A stretch of 5,906 bases of DNA, from contig QNAO01000068.1 of assembly GCA_003641785.1 (NCBI GenBank), forward strand, positions 1 through 5,906. The letters run 5' to 3'. This stretch comes from Thermotogae bacterium. GTDB lineage: Bacteria > Thermotogota > Thermotogae > Thermotogales > DSM-5069. Every line of letters starts with the position of its first letter. Within the stretch, counting starts at the first letter, position 1. The notes below the pieces were generated by a model, which was given only the letters and a program-made list of their open reading frames with translations, searched no databases and was not told where the DNA came from. The position numbers and the translations under genes were made by a program. This document shows positions 1 through 5,906 of the stretch, in pieces.

Positions 1-179
1 ACTCTGTAAGTACCGTTGAGTATATACACGATAGAAGCTATGAGGGTGTATATAGGAATACTTGGAAAATAGATGCTAAGCTCCTGCCAATTGAATCCCA
101 ACCTGATGAAAAGAGCGATGACACCAGCTAAAAATGTCATCGAAATATCTATCGCCAAGAGGAGAAAGCTTCTTGTCAC
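1..179 (-). CDS. N-terminus of a membrane polysaccharide-biosynthesis protein (CapD/FlaA1 or sugar-phosphotransferase type), partial
   Basis: Only the first 59 codons plus two bases are present; the gene runs off the left edge. It starts at GTG (179-177), one base after the stop of the HD gene, with a GAGGTGG ribosome site (190-184) inside the end of that gene, so the two are translated together. The peptide begins MTRSFLLLAIDISMTFLAGV, then a membrane segment to about residue 27, a short polar stretch, a second hydrophobic segment (about 41-54), and ends NGTYR. A first helix carrying an Asp, an Arg at its end, and a second helix ending in a 'G-x-Y-R'-like motif is the usual start of CapD/FlaA1 nucleotide-sugar dehydratases and of polyprenyl glycosylphosphotransferases. 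The catalytic part is outside the window, so these cannot be told apart. It is probably an inner-membrane protein of surface-polysaccharide synthesis. Family assignment rests on pattern recognition only. Confidence 0.6.
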   Translation of the reverse strand, partial: MTRSFLLLAIDISMTFLAGVIALFIRLGFNWQELSIYFPSIPIYTLIASIVYILNGTYR

Positions 180-180
180 A

Positions 181-1692
181 CTACCACCTCGTAGTGAGTT
201 CAACACCCGTCTTGGGAATGACCTTGTAGCGTCTGAGTATTTCTCGGATGTCCTCTGTCACATAGATTCTCACTATCTGTATCAAATTGTTCGTCATCAA
301 CTGATACGCGGGATACCTTTTCGTGTACTCTTCTAAGGTCATCAATTCACCCTTCGTGGGATCATACAGAAACACATTGCTTTTCAGAAATTCCTCTGGG
401 TGCACTAACGACAGTTTGTACGGCGTGTCCACGCGGAAGATAACTTCGAAGTCATCTAATATCCGTCTGAGTTCCTTTTTGTCGTCCTGTGAAATATCTT
501 TCGAATCGATAAGATGTTCCAATCTCAGACGGATTTTCTGCAGCGCATCCGCCGCGACTCCTCTGCTCATCACAGATGGATCGACCCCCGAAGCGGCGAA
601 GGAGATTTCCATCAAAACTTTCCACAGATCGCGTTTTCTGTATCGCTCTACTATTGTGTGAGACGCGTACAGGCTGTACTCCTCCTCGGTCAATTCACTC
701 ATTCGCTCTTGAAAAAAACTCTCGGCTTCCTCTCGGGAGACGCCGTACTTTTCCAGAAGTTGGTCGAATCGAAACTCAATTTCACAAAAGATCGACTGAT
801 CAGTGAGTTCAATGAATTTGTTCAGATCATTCACTCTTTCTTCAAGCTTTAAAGGACGATAGCAGAGATCAAGCATATCCTGTATCATCAAATCTGCCGC
901 CCGTGATGTTTTATGAAAATAGATGTTCTTGTACATCATGAATCTGCCAAAAAGACTCGTATAGATTTGATCAAGAACCTTTATGTGGTAGCAGAGTATC
1001 TGCTGATTTCCGTGTTCTTTGACAAAGGAATTTCTTATGATTCTATCGAGTGCTCCCACTCCGAAATGCCTCGTCCCGCTGAAATACGAATCACGCAGAA
1101 GGAAGTCAAGCCTGTCTGCTCCTAACGGCCCTTGCACGATGTTAAAAGAAACTGTACCCAGCTCCTCGCCTTTGAACACCTCATTTACCCTTGACATTAG
1201 ATCAAGAAATGTTTCTTCACACACCTCTGATGTGGACTGAGTGAGCTCGAGATCCTCGATAAGAGCCTTTCTCATCCTTGGATCAGAGATTCTCTTGAAG
1301 CTGGCCAGCATCTCTTTTGGCATCACTTCAAGGAGTATTCTTTCTCTGTGTCCATCGTGGCCCTCGATCAGTCCCATGCGCTTGTAAACAACATCATCGA
1401 ACTGATGGCTGAATGGTCCATGTCCAACATCATGAAGTAGTCCCGCGAGTCTTACTATCCTGCATTCACCATCGTTATCAAAAAGATGAGAAGCGTAAAG
1501 ACCCGCTATGTGCATTACTCCAAGTGAATGAGAAAAACGCGTGTGAGTCGCACCAGGATAAACCAGCTCTGCCCCCACAAGCTGTGAAAGGTATCTGAGT
1601 CTTTGAACGGGCCCTGTGTCTGAGGCCAAAATTTCCAGTGGATACATGAATATTTCAGAGTGCACAGGGTCTCGAGCAACTTTGTAATACAC
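181..1692 (-). CDS. HD-domain phosphohydrolase, SAMHD1/dGTPase-like (YwfO class, COG1078)
   Basis: This 503-residue cytoplasmic protein has the hallmarks of HD phosphohydrolases related to SAMHD1 and bacterial dNTP triphosphohydrolases. The N-terminal DPVH motif (8-11) is followed by HTRFSHSLGV (50-59), HDVGHGPFSH (87-96) and GADRLDFLLRD (191-201). By analogy with SAMHD1 the metal ligands would be H55, H87, D88 and D193, with H91 and H96 near the active site; R194 stands where SAMHD1 has Lys312. All expected core residues are present, so it should be active. Known relatives release triphosphate from dNTPs, but the substrate here is not proven. The rest (about 240-503) is largely helical and carries no domain I can name. 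The start is GTG at 1692, chosen because an AAGGGGG ribosome site lies 8 nt upstream and because the family's N-terminal DPVH motif follows directly. It is divergent from the DUF2344 operon and coupled to the downstream membrane protein gene. Confidence 0.9.
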   Translation of the reverse strand: MYYKVARDPVHSEIFMYPLEILASDTGPVQRLRYLSQLVGAELVYPGATHTRFSHSLGVMHIAGLYASHLFDNDGECRIVRLAGLLHDVGHGPFSHQFDDVVYKRMGLIEGHDGHRERILLEVMPKEMLASFKRISDPRMRKALIEDLELTQSTSEVCEETFLDLMSRVNEVFKGEELGTVSFNIVQGPLGADRLDFLLRDSYFSGTRHFGVGALDRIIRNSFVKEHGNQQILCYHIKVLDQIYTSLFGRFMMYKNIYFHKTSRAADLMIQDMLDLCYRPLKLEERVNDLNKFIELTDQSIFCEIEFRFDQLLEKYGVSREEAESFFQERMSELTEEEYSLYASHTIVERYRKRDLWKVLMEISFAASGVDPSVMSRGVAADALQKIRLRLEHLIDSKDISQDDKKELRRILDDFEVIFRVDTPYKLSLVHPEEFLKSNVFLYDPTKGELMTLEEYTKRYPAYQLMTNNLIQIVRIYVTEDIREILRRYKVIPKTGVELTTRW

Positions 1693-1700
1693 CTCTATAT

Positions 1701-1707
1701 CCCCCTT
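1701..1707 (-). promoter_or_regulatory. Ribosome binding site of the HD phosphohydrolase
   Basis: On the minus strand the sequence reads AAGGGGG, one base away from the ideal AAGGAGG, and ends 8 nt before the GTG start at 1692. It supports the GTG as the true start, which matters because no ATG lies near it. Confidence 0.7.
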
Positions 1708-1717
1708 CGTTTCGCAA

Positions 1718-1732
1718 ATTCGGTGCTCGAAT
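1718..1732. repeat. Short inverted repeat in the leader of the HD gene
   Basis: ATTCG (1718-1722) and CGAAT (1728-1732) are perfect inverted repeats around a 5-base loop. In the minus-strand transcript this would form a small hairpin ending about 10 nt before the ribosome site of the HD gene. A 5 bp stem is easily found by chance, so this is only a candidate leader structure or protein site. Confidence 0.25.
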
Positions 1733-1775
1733 CAACTCGCATTGATGATCACTTCTGTTAGTCGTTTCTCAGTAC

Positions 1776-1784
1776 ATTTTATCA
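1776..1784 (-). promoter_or_regulatory. Candidate extended -10 promoter for the HD gene
   Basis: The minus strand reads TGATAAAAT, an extended -10 (TG-N-TAAAAT). No good -35 hexamer sits 16-18 bp upstream, but extended -10 promoters can do without one. Transcription would start near 1769, leaving a leader of about 77 nt before the GTG at 1692. Predicted by eye only. Confidence 0.4.
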
Positions 1785-1787
1785 CTA

Positions 1788-1820
1788 TGTGTTCGCAAAG
1801 TTTCTATCACAGCGAACTCA
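1788..1820. repeat. Inverted repeat between divergent promoters, candidate operator
   Basis: TGTGTTCGC (1788-1796) is matched by GCGAACTCA (1812-1820), complementary at 8 of 9 positions with a perfect GTTCGC/GCGAAC core. The core centres are 21 bp apart, two helical turns, as expected for a dimeric DNA-binding protein. The repeat covers the -35 region of the candidate minus-strand promoter and lies just upstream of the plus-strand one, so one regulator could act on both. A further copy of one half, TTCGCAAA, occurs at 1711-1718 and at 1792-1799. No regulator is identified. Confidence 0.4.
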
Positions 1821-1839
1821 ATACATCCATTTCTTGTAA

Positions 1840-1845
1840 TATAAT
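1840..1845 (+). promoter_or_regulatory. Candidate -10 element for the six-gene operon
   Basis: A consensus TATAAT lies 30 bp before the first start codon of the plus-strand run (1876), giving a predicted transcript start near 1852 and a leader of about 24 nt. The -35 position (about 1817-1822, CTCAAT) is poor, so the promoter may be weak or need an activator. Predicted by eye only. Confidence 0.5.
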
Positions 1846-1875
1846 CAATGCAGATCAAACGTTGGGAGCGAGTCA

Positions 1876-2505
1876 ATGGTTCGAGTTGTGCTCAGATTTA
1901 AAAAGACAGCTTTTTTAAGGTTCCTTTCTGCGATTGAAACCGCTACCATGGTGGAAAGAGTGTTGAGGCGTGCTCAATTGCCTTTGGTGTTTTCTCGCGG
2001 CTATCACAGAAAACCAAAGATATCTTTCATTGATGCCGTCCCAACAGGAGTTGCGGATCTCGCTCTCTATGTGAGAGTGCTCCTAAAAGAACGTGTTTCA
2101 AATATTTCAAAGGCAATCTCCGATGTCTCTGTAAAAAATTTGCATCTCGCTGGCGTTTGGTGGACAGACACGGATCCCAATGCCTGCGTCGACAGGTACG
2201 CTTTCCGAGCGTTTTTAAAAGCCTGCGATGTTCAGAGACTGTTACTGCAGAAAGATGAAAGCTTTACACGCGAGAAAAAGGGGCAACAAATGGAGTTCAA
2301 GATACGCGATTTCTTCAAAGATGTGGAAATCAATTTAGTAAACAATATTGTGATGATAAAATATTTTCAGGAACGCAGTCGTATGGCAAAACCTGGGTTT
2401 CTTCTTGGCAAATTGATGCGCGAGGGAAAAAATCCCATTTTAGTTCAAAGAACAGATGCTCTCTGCGGTGAGACACCTCTTAATCTATACTTAGGAGGAC
2501 CATAA
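1876..2505 (+). CDS. DUF2344 (radical-SAM-linked, TIGR03936-like) protein
   Basis: This 209-residue cytoplasmic protein matches the DUF2344 family, which is usually encoded next to, or fused to, a B12-binding-type radical SAM protein. The N-terminal half carries the family pattern: a basic start with RFKKTAFLRFLS (7-18), then MVERVLRRAQLPLVFSRGY (25-43) and KPKISF (46-51). The C-terminal half keeps KKGQQMEFKIRDFF (134-147) and a KPGFLLGKL segment (172-180). The acidic position that commonly follows the Gly-Val of the N-terminal domain is not conserved here (DLALYVRV, 61-68). The molecular function of the family is not established. ATG 1876 is preceded by GGGAG (1864-1868), 7 nt away. It opens the operon, and its TAA overlaps the next start by one base (TAATG). 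No radical SAM gene is visible in the window. Confidence 0.8.
   Translation: MVRVVLRFKKTAFLRFLSAIETATMVERVLRRAQLPLVFSRGYHRKPKISFIDAVPTGVADLALYVRVLLKERVSNISKAISDVSVKNLHLAGVWWTDTDPNACVDRYAFRAFLKACDVQRLLLQKDESFTREKKGQQMEFKIRDFFKDVEINLVNNIVMIKYFQERSRMAKPGFLLGKLMREGKNPILVQRTDALCGETPLNLYLGGP
2493..2498 (+). promoter_or_regulatory. Ribosome binding site of the response regulator
   Basis: A perfect AGGAGG sits within the last codons of the DUF2344 gene, 6 nt before ATG 2505. Strong independent initiation as well as coupling is expected, so the receiver is probably made in larger amounts than the protein before it. Confidence 0.8.
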
Positions 2506-2873
2506 TGGCACATATCTTGGTTGTTGATGATTCTGAAGTATTGAGAAGGATAGTTGTTTTCAACTTGGTCAGAAACGGTTATACTGTTTCTGAAGCGAGC
2601 GACGGAGAAGAAGCACTTCAAAAGCTGAAGGAATCAACGCCGGATCTGGTGATTCTGGACATAATGATGCCCAAGATGAACGGCTTTGAAGTTCTTAAAG
2701 TAATGAAACAAGATGAAAATCTTTCAAAGGTGCCGGTGATAGTGTTAACCGCCAAGGGAGGAGAGAACGATCTGCAAGAAGGATTGAAACTTGGAGCCGA
2801 CATATTTCTTACAAAGCCGTTCAGTCCAGGACGATTAGTTGAAGAGGTGCAGAGAGTGATTAATAATGGATGA
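2505..2873 (+). CDS. Single-domain response regulator (receiver only), RR468-like
   Basis: At 122 residues this is a complete CheY-like receiver with no output domain. The acidic pocket is D8 and D9, the phospho-acceptor is D52 in LDIMMP, T82 lies in VLTAKGGE, and K104 in KPFSP; F101 takes the place of the usual aromatic switch residue. The whole set is intact. LDIMMP, VIVLTAKGGE and KPFSP, and helix 1 (VLRRIVVFNL, 12-21) closely resemble T. maritima RR468 (TM0468), the structurally studied partner of histidine kinase HK853. The comparison is from memory. No histidine kinase is in the window, so the partner is encoded elsewhere. The stop codon overlaps the start of the phosphatase gene by 8 nt, which points to the phosphatase as its output. 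The protein should be cytoplasmic. Confidence 0.95.
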   Translation: MAHILVVDDSEVLRRIVVFNLVRNGYTVSEASDGEEALQKLKESTPDLVILDIMMPKMNGFEVLKVMKQDENLSKVPVIVLTAKGGENDLQEGLKLGADIFLTKPFSPGRLVEEVQRVINNG

Positions 2874-4230
2874 ATCATCGAAAAAGAAGATTCATGATGA
2901 ACTGCTGACTCTGCTGTCGCAGAAGCTGCCTTCCGATACCATCGCTGATAAGGTTACCAAAATAATTGAATCAGAAATAAGCAAGCGTGAACAGCAGTAT
3001 TACAGCACCTTAGACGCGCACGTTGAGGAACTTTCAAAAACCTATGAAGAGATATCAGCTCTGTTCGAGATAAACAATCTTCTTTCACAAACAATGAATC
3101 CATCAGAGCGGTTAGATGATTTGGCGACCATTTTGAGGCATACCATACCATTTCGTGAAATCGCCGTGCGTTTGAAGCTTCAGAGCGACACGATCGAGTT
3201 CACCAAGAGCTTTGCAAAAGGGGCTAATAAGATAAACAAAGCGATAGAATACGTTGAATCTGGTCATGAACACGAAACAGTATTGGTCGAGCCATCCAGT
3301 GGATTAGGTGATCTTCAGCATCTTTTATCAGTACCCATCAAAAGTGGCAACGAGCACTGGGGCTATATTCTATGCGCCGATCGAGAGAGTGGCATCTTCA
3401 CTGCGGCCGACAGGAAAATCCTGGAGTCTGCGGCTCAGCAGATAGCCTCGGCGGTGGAGCGATTTCTCAGATTTCAAGAAGAACTTGAAAAGCAGCGAAT
3501 GCAGGAACAACTGCAAATAGCCAGGCAAATTCAATCAAGACTCTTTCCAAGGTTTCTGCCAAGATCTTCCTTTGTTTCTTTCAATGGTTACAGCTCGCCA
3601 GCTATTCAAGTTGGTGGCGATTACTACGATATTCTTGTTAGAAAAGATGACATGCTGGTGGCGGTGGCTGATGTTTCAGGCAAAGGTGTCCCAGCGGCTC
3701 TCTTGATGACCTCTTTTAGAAGTGCTTTAAGATCGATCGCGAAATTTCATGCGGACATGCAGATTTTGGTTCGTGATTTGAACAAAATGCTACTCGAAGA
3801 TCTGCAAGACGAGAGATTTATAACCATGGCGCTTGCGCAGATCAAGAAAGATGGTGAAACGCGGTTGATCAACGCTGGACATCCTCCAGCGATAGTGGTG
3901 AGTAACAATTCTGTGAAAACACTCCACGCCTCGTGTATTCCACTTGGTCTTCAGGAAGATCCCGACTGTAAGGTTCAAACCACAAATTTGAGAAAAGGCG
4001 ATCTTCTTGTAATATACACAGATGGAGTCATAGAAGCGAGAAATGAGAAGGGTGAGGAATACGGTATGGACCGCTTTTCTGAACTCATTTTGAAGAACGA
4101 GCATCTTTCCGCTGAAGAGATTGTGAAAACAATTCAACGTTCTTTAACCGAATTTATGGGCGAAATGCCTCTGCACGATGACACAACTGTTGTAGTGTTA
4201 AAATATCTTGGAGAGAACATTCCAAGTTAG
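2866..4230 (+). CDS. GAF-PP2C (SpoIIE/RsbU-type) serine/threonine phosphatase
   Basis: A 454-residue cytoplasmic protein with no membrane segment. A helical N-terminus (1-40) runs into a signalling helix or coiled coil (about 40-75), a GAF-like sensor domain (about 75-200), a linker helix with the [13 protein letters not shown] motif (216-228), and a PP2C domain (about 235-448). Metal-binding motifs are intact: GGDYYD (D252), ADVSGKG (D269), YTDG (D386) and HDD (D438, D439); AGHPP (337-341) is also typical. Family members such as RsbU and SpoIIE remove phosphate from STAS anti-anti-sigma factors and so release a sigma factor, but some act on other targets. None of these partners is visible here. 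The GAF ligand is unknown. The ATG at 2866 lies inside the receiver gene; upstream GAGAG (2852-2856) is a weak ribosome site, so translation is probably coupled to the receiver. Confidence 0.93.
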   Translation: MDESSKKKIHDELLTLLSQKLPSDTIADKVTKIIESEISKREQQYYSTLDAHVEELSKTYEEISALFEINNLLSQTMNPSERLDDLATILRHTIPFREIAVRLKLQSDTIEFTKSFAKGANKINKAIEYVESGHEHETVLVEPSSGLGDLQHLLSVPIKSGNEHWGYILCADRESGIFTAADRKILESAAQQIASAVERFLRFQEELEKQRMQEQLQIARQIQSRLFPRFLPRSSFVSFNGYSSPAIQVGGDYYDILVRKDDMLVAVADVSGKGVPAALLMTSFRSALRSIAKFHADMQILVRDLNKMLLEDLQDERFITMALAQIKKDGETRLINAGHPPAIVVSNNSVKTLHASCIPLGLQEDPDCKVQTTNLRKGDLLVIYTDGVIEARNEKGEEYGMDRFSELILKNEHLSAEEIVKTIQRSLTEFMGEMPLHDDTTVVVLKYLGENIPS

Positions 4231-4235
4231 GAGGG
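4229..4235 (+). promoter_or_regulatory. Ribosome binding site deciding the YebC start
   Basis: AGGAGGG begins on the last two bases of the phosphatase stop codon and ends 5 nt before ATG 4241. It shows that YebC begins at 4241 and not at the in-frame upstream ATG at 4208, which would add 11 residues foreign to the family. Confidence 0.9.
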
Positions 4236-4240
4236 AGAAA

Positions 4241-5002
4241 ATGTCTGGTCACAACAAATGGGCAAACATAAAACACCGCAAGATGGCTCAAGACGCGAAA
4301 AGATCGCAGTTATTCACAAAGCTGATAAGAGAAATAATTGTCGCCGCTCGTGAAGGAGGAGGCGATCCCGAAACGAATACTCGTCTGAGAACTGCTATTG
4401 AAAAAGCTCGTGAAGCCAATATGCCCAAAGATAACATCGATAAAGCTATTAAGAGAGGTACAGGAGAACTGGAAGGCGTCGATTACCAGGAAATACTCTA
4501 CGAAGCTTACGCTCCCGGAGGCGTGGCGCTGTACATAAGAGCGCTGACGGACAACAAGAATCGCACAGCCCAGGAGCTTCGGCACGTGTTGAGCAGGAAC
4601 GGGGGAAGTCTTGCTGAATCCGGATCTGTGGGATGGATTTTTGAGAGAAAGGGCATATTGAACATCCCAAAAGAACAGGTGGCTGATACCGAAGAACTCA
4701 TGATGCTGGCGATCGATTTCGGAGCGGAAGATTTCAAAGACGATGAAGATCCGATACAGATCATTTCTGCGCCGGAGAAGCTGACTTCACTGAAGCAAGC
4801 TCTGCAAGAAAATGGTTACAACGCCGAAGCTTCCATTTCTTACATTCCAAAGAACACCACCCGTGTAACAGGAAGAGACGCAGAAAAGGTTCTCACGCTT
4901 CTCAACGCACTTGAAGACATGGACGATGTTCAAGAAGTGTTCTCCAACTTTGAGATGGACGATTCGGAGATGGAAGCTCTGCTCTCACAGTTAAATCAAT
5001 GA
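4241..5002 (+). CDS. yebC: YebC/TACO1 family protein
   Basis: The 253-residue protein starts with the family signature [14 protein letters not shown] (1-14). Other typical stretches are the glycine-rich [12 protein letters not shown] (38-49) with [12 protein letters not shown] (59-70), the [10 protein letters not shown] block (88-97), [18 protein letters not shown] (107-124), SGSVGWIF (127-134), and the C-terminal [16 protein letters not shown] (223-238). Length is normal, and the protein should be cytoplasmic. The family was long called a transcriptional regulator. More recent work on bacterial and mitochondrial members supports a role in translation at proline-rich sequences, from memory; which role applies here is unknown. 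It lies 10 nt after the phosphatase, and its TGA overlaps the next ATG (ATGA). Confidence 0.96.
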   Translation: MSGHNKWANIKHRKMAQDAKRSQLFTKLIREIIVAAREGGGDPETNTRLRTAIEKAREANMPKDNIDKAIKRGTGELEGVDYQEILYEAYAPGGVALYIRALTDNKNRTAQELRHVLSRNGGSLAESGSVGWIFERKGILNIPKEQVADTEELMMLAIDFGAEDFKDDEDPIQIISAPEKLTSLKQALQENGYNAEASISYIPKNTTRVTGRDAEKVLTLLNALEDMDDVQEVFSNFEMDDSEMEALLSQLNQ

Positions 5003-5766
5003 CAAAGGTTCTCTTAGCTCTGATTTTGGTTCCAACGGCCGCCTTTTGCGCGGTTTTGAATTTTGACGTTGCCATAGGGAGTGATCCATGGTTCGGATTT
5101 TCAGTAACTCCACACATAGAGTTTTGGAAAATCAGAGCTGATCTGGAGTTCAATTTCAATTTTCACGAGAAGTATTCACATTTATTTCTCGATGTGCTCG
5201 AAAATCCCACAGAACACCTGAAATATTTTTCGTTAGACGCGGGGGATAGAGGGGTTTCGTATCCAATTCCAAGAAAAGATGTGGGTAGTTTTGTCAATCT
5301 CTCCCTGGATTCCTCGTTGTGGACTTTTTGGATGTTAGACGGGGCAGTTGGTGGTTTCGCCGGGGAGAATCACGGATTGTTTTTTCAGATGCCCTTTTTC
5401 AGAGTGAGCATTGACGATTCTGGAGGCTTTCATCTTGGAAGCAGATGGCAAACGAACGGTTTCTTTGTCGAAGCATTTACATCCAACAAAGGACAGGGTG
5501 TTACCTTGGGTTATGAGTCGATTTCGCTGAGTGTTATTCCATGGATCGGGTTTCGATTCATATGTGAAGGTGAGAACACATTTTTCTTCGTTGATGCTTA
5601 CGGAGATCAAAGAGAGTTTGGAGTCGGCTGGTTCAATAACACGGAAAGGTTACTCATATCGACTAAAACATTAGAGTTTCGAAAAAAGCTTGGAGATATC
5701 TATTTCATCGCGCGATTTCAAAAAGGAGGATGTTATGGAGGATTCTCTTTCCCAATTTTCTGGTGA
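4999..5766 (+). CDS. Exported beta-rich protein, possible outer-envelope barrel, unknown function
   Basis: I do not recognise the family by function; the position matches T. maritima TM0465 (from memory). The 255-residue protein starts with a signal-peptide-like segment: one Lys, a hydrophobic core and AAFCA (14-18), with cleavage probably around residue 18. C17 is not in a good lipobox (F at -1), so a lipoprotein is unlikely. The mature part has no hydrophobic helix. It is rich in aromatic residues and glycine, with alternating patterns such as GFFVEAFTS (154-162) and [10 protein letters not shown] (194-203), and ends in an aromatic strand (GGFSFPIFW). This resembles a small outer-membrane barrel, which in Thermotogae would sit in the toga. 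The start overlaps the YebC stop (ATGA) with no clear ribosome site, so reinitiation is likely. The end overlaps cheR by 32 nt. Function is unassigned. Confidence 0.75.
   Translation: MTKVLLALILVPTAAFCAVLNFDVAIGSDPWFGFSVTPHIEFWKIRADLEFNFNFHEKYSHLFLDVLENPTEHLKYFSLDAGDRGVSYPIPRKDVGSFVNLSLDSSLWTFWMLDGAVGGFAGENHGLFFQMPFFRVSIDDSGGFHLGSRWQTNGFFVEAFTSNKGQGVTLGYESISLSVIPWIGFRFICEGENTFFFVDAYGDQREFGVGWFNNTERLLISTKTLEFRKKLGDIYFIARFQKGGCYGGFSFPIFW
5723..5729 (+). promoter_or_regulatory. Ribosome binding site deciding the CheR start
   Basis: AAGGAGG inside the preceding gene lies 5 nt before ATG 5735. It favours this start over a later in-frame ATG at 5774, which would avoid overlapping the upstream gene but has no ribosome site. 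Confidence 0.8.
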
Positions 5767-5906
5767 ACTCCCTATGGAAGATTTTCAGACGTTTGTCAAA
5801 GAAGTGTATCGGCACTTTGGTCTCGATCTGTCAGGTTACAAAGCTCATCGTGTGAAAAGAAGGACCGAGATACTTGTTAAAAAGCATGGACTGCAGTCCT
5901 TCAGAG
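5735..5906 (+). CDS. cheR: CheR chemotaxis protein methyltransferase, N-terminal part only
   Basis: Only 57 codons are present; the gene runs off the right edge. The visible peptide is the N-terminal helical domain of CheR: a helix with FQTFVKEVYRHFG (17-29), then the family pattern LDLSGYKAHRVKRRT (30-44) with the basic cluster, and HGLQSF (51-56). CheR transfers methyl groups from S-adenosylmethionine to glutamates of chemoreceptors in the cytoplasm, setting adaptation together with CheB. The methyltransferase domain is outside the window. Its start lies 32 nt inside the upstream exported-protein gene, so it probably belongs to the same transcript. Identification from the N-terminal domain is good, but not proved by catalytic motifs. 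Confidence 0.85.
   Translation, partial: MEDSLSQFSGELPMEDFQTFVKEVYRHFGLDLSGYKAHRVKRRTEILVKKHGLQSFR

Noticed and set aside
73..336. Open frame of 87 codons on the plus strand
   Set aside because: It lies antisense across the end of the HD gene and the start of the membrane protein, has no ribosome site, and its peptide has no recognisable features.
1831..1850. Apparent palindrome around TTGTAATATAATCAA
   Set aside because: Checked base by base, only the outer three positions pair; the look comes from AT richness around the -10 element.
4208..4240. In-frame upstream ATG giving YebC 11 more residues
   Set aside because: It lies inside the phosphatase gene, lacks a ribosome site, and the family begins at MSGHNKW, which has AGGAGGG right before it.
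4507..4764. Minus-strand open frames within yebC and the phosphatase gene
   Set aside because: They are antisense to well-supported genes, and their peptides look like random translation.
5730..5854. ATG at 5730 in another frame near the cheR ribosome site
   Set aside because: It directly abuts AGGAGG with no spacing and gives only about 41 residues without meaning, while the 5735 frame gives a clear CheR N-terminus.

Overview
The window looks like a piece of a Thermotogales chromosome (Thermotoga or Pseudothermotoga type). Three things suggest this: tightly packed, overlapping genes; purine-rich Shine-Dalgarno (SD) sites; and a gene order (receiver protein, RsbU-like phosphatase, YebC, secreted protein, CheR) that matches from memory the T. 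maritima block TM0468 to TM0464. The species cannot be fixed from sequence alone.

Layout: two gene groups diverge from a 183 bp intergenic region (1693-1875). On the minus strand is an HD-domain phosphohydrolase of the SAMHD1/dGTPase-like YwfO class (1692-181). One base after its stop begins a membrane protein (179 to beyond position 1) that resembles the N-terminus of a CapD/FlaA1-type or polyprenyl glycosylphosphotransferase polysaccharide gene. On the plus strand is a tightly coupled six-gene run: a stand-alone DUF2344 (radical-SAM-linked) protein, a single-domain response regulator resembling T. maritima RR468, a GAF-PP2C (SpoIIE/RsbU-type) phosphatase, YebC, a small exported beta-rich protein, and the start of the chemotaxis methyltransferase CheR, cut by the window end.

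How the genes may work together: junctions in the plus run are a 1 nt overlap, an 8 nt overlap, a 10 nt gap, a 4 nt overlap and a 32 nt overlap, so one transcript is likely. The receiver and phosphatase look like a split version of the REC-PP2C fusion found elsewhere: a phosphorylated receiver would control a serine/threonine phosphatase acting on a STAS-type antagonist. No sensor kinase, anti-sigma factor or STAS protein is in the window. YebC (translation or transcription factor) and CheR (receptor methylation) share the transcript, but a functional link is inference.

No tRNA, rRNA, CRISPR array, insertion sequence or convincing terminator was seen. The most interesting items are the split receiver/phosphatase pair, the exported protein with a barrel-like aromatic C-terminus, the DUF2344 gene without its usual radical SAM partner, and an inverted repeat between the divergent promoters.
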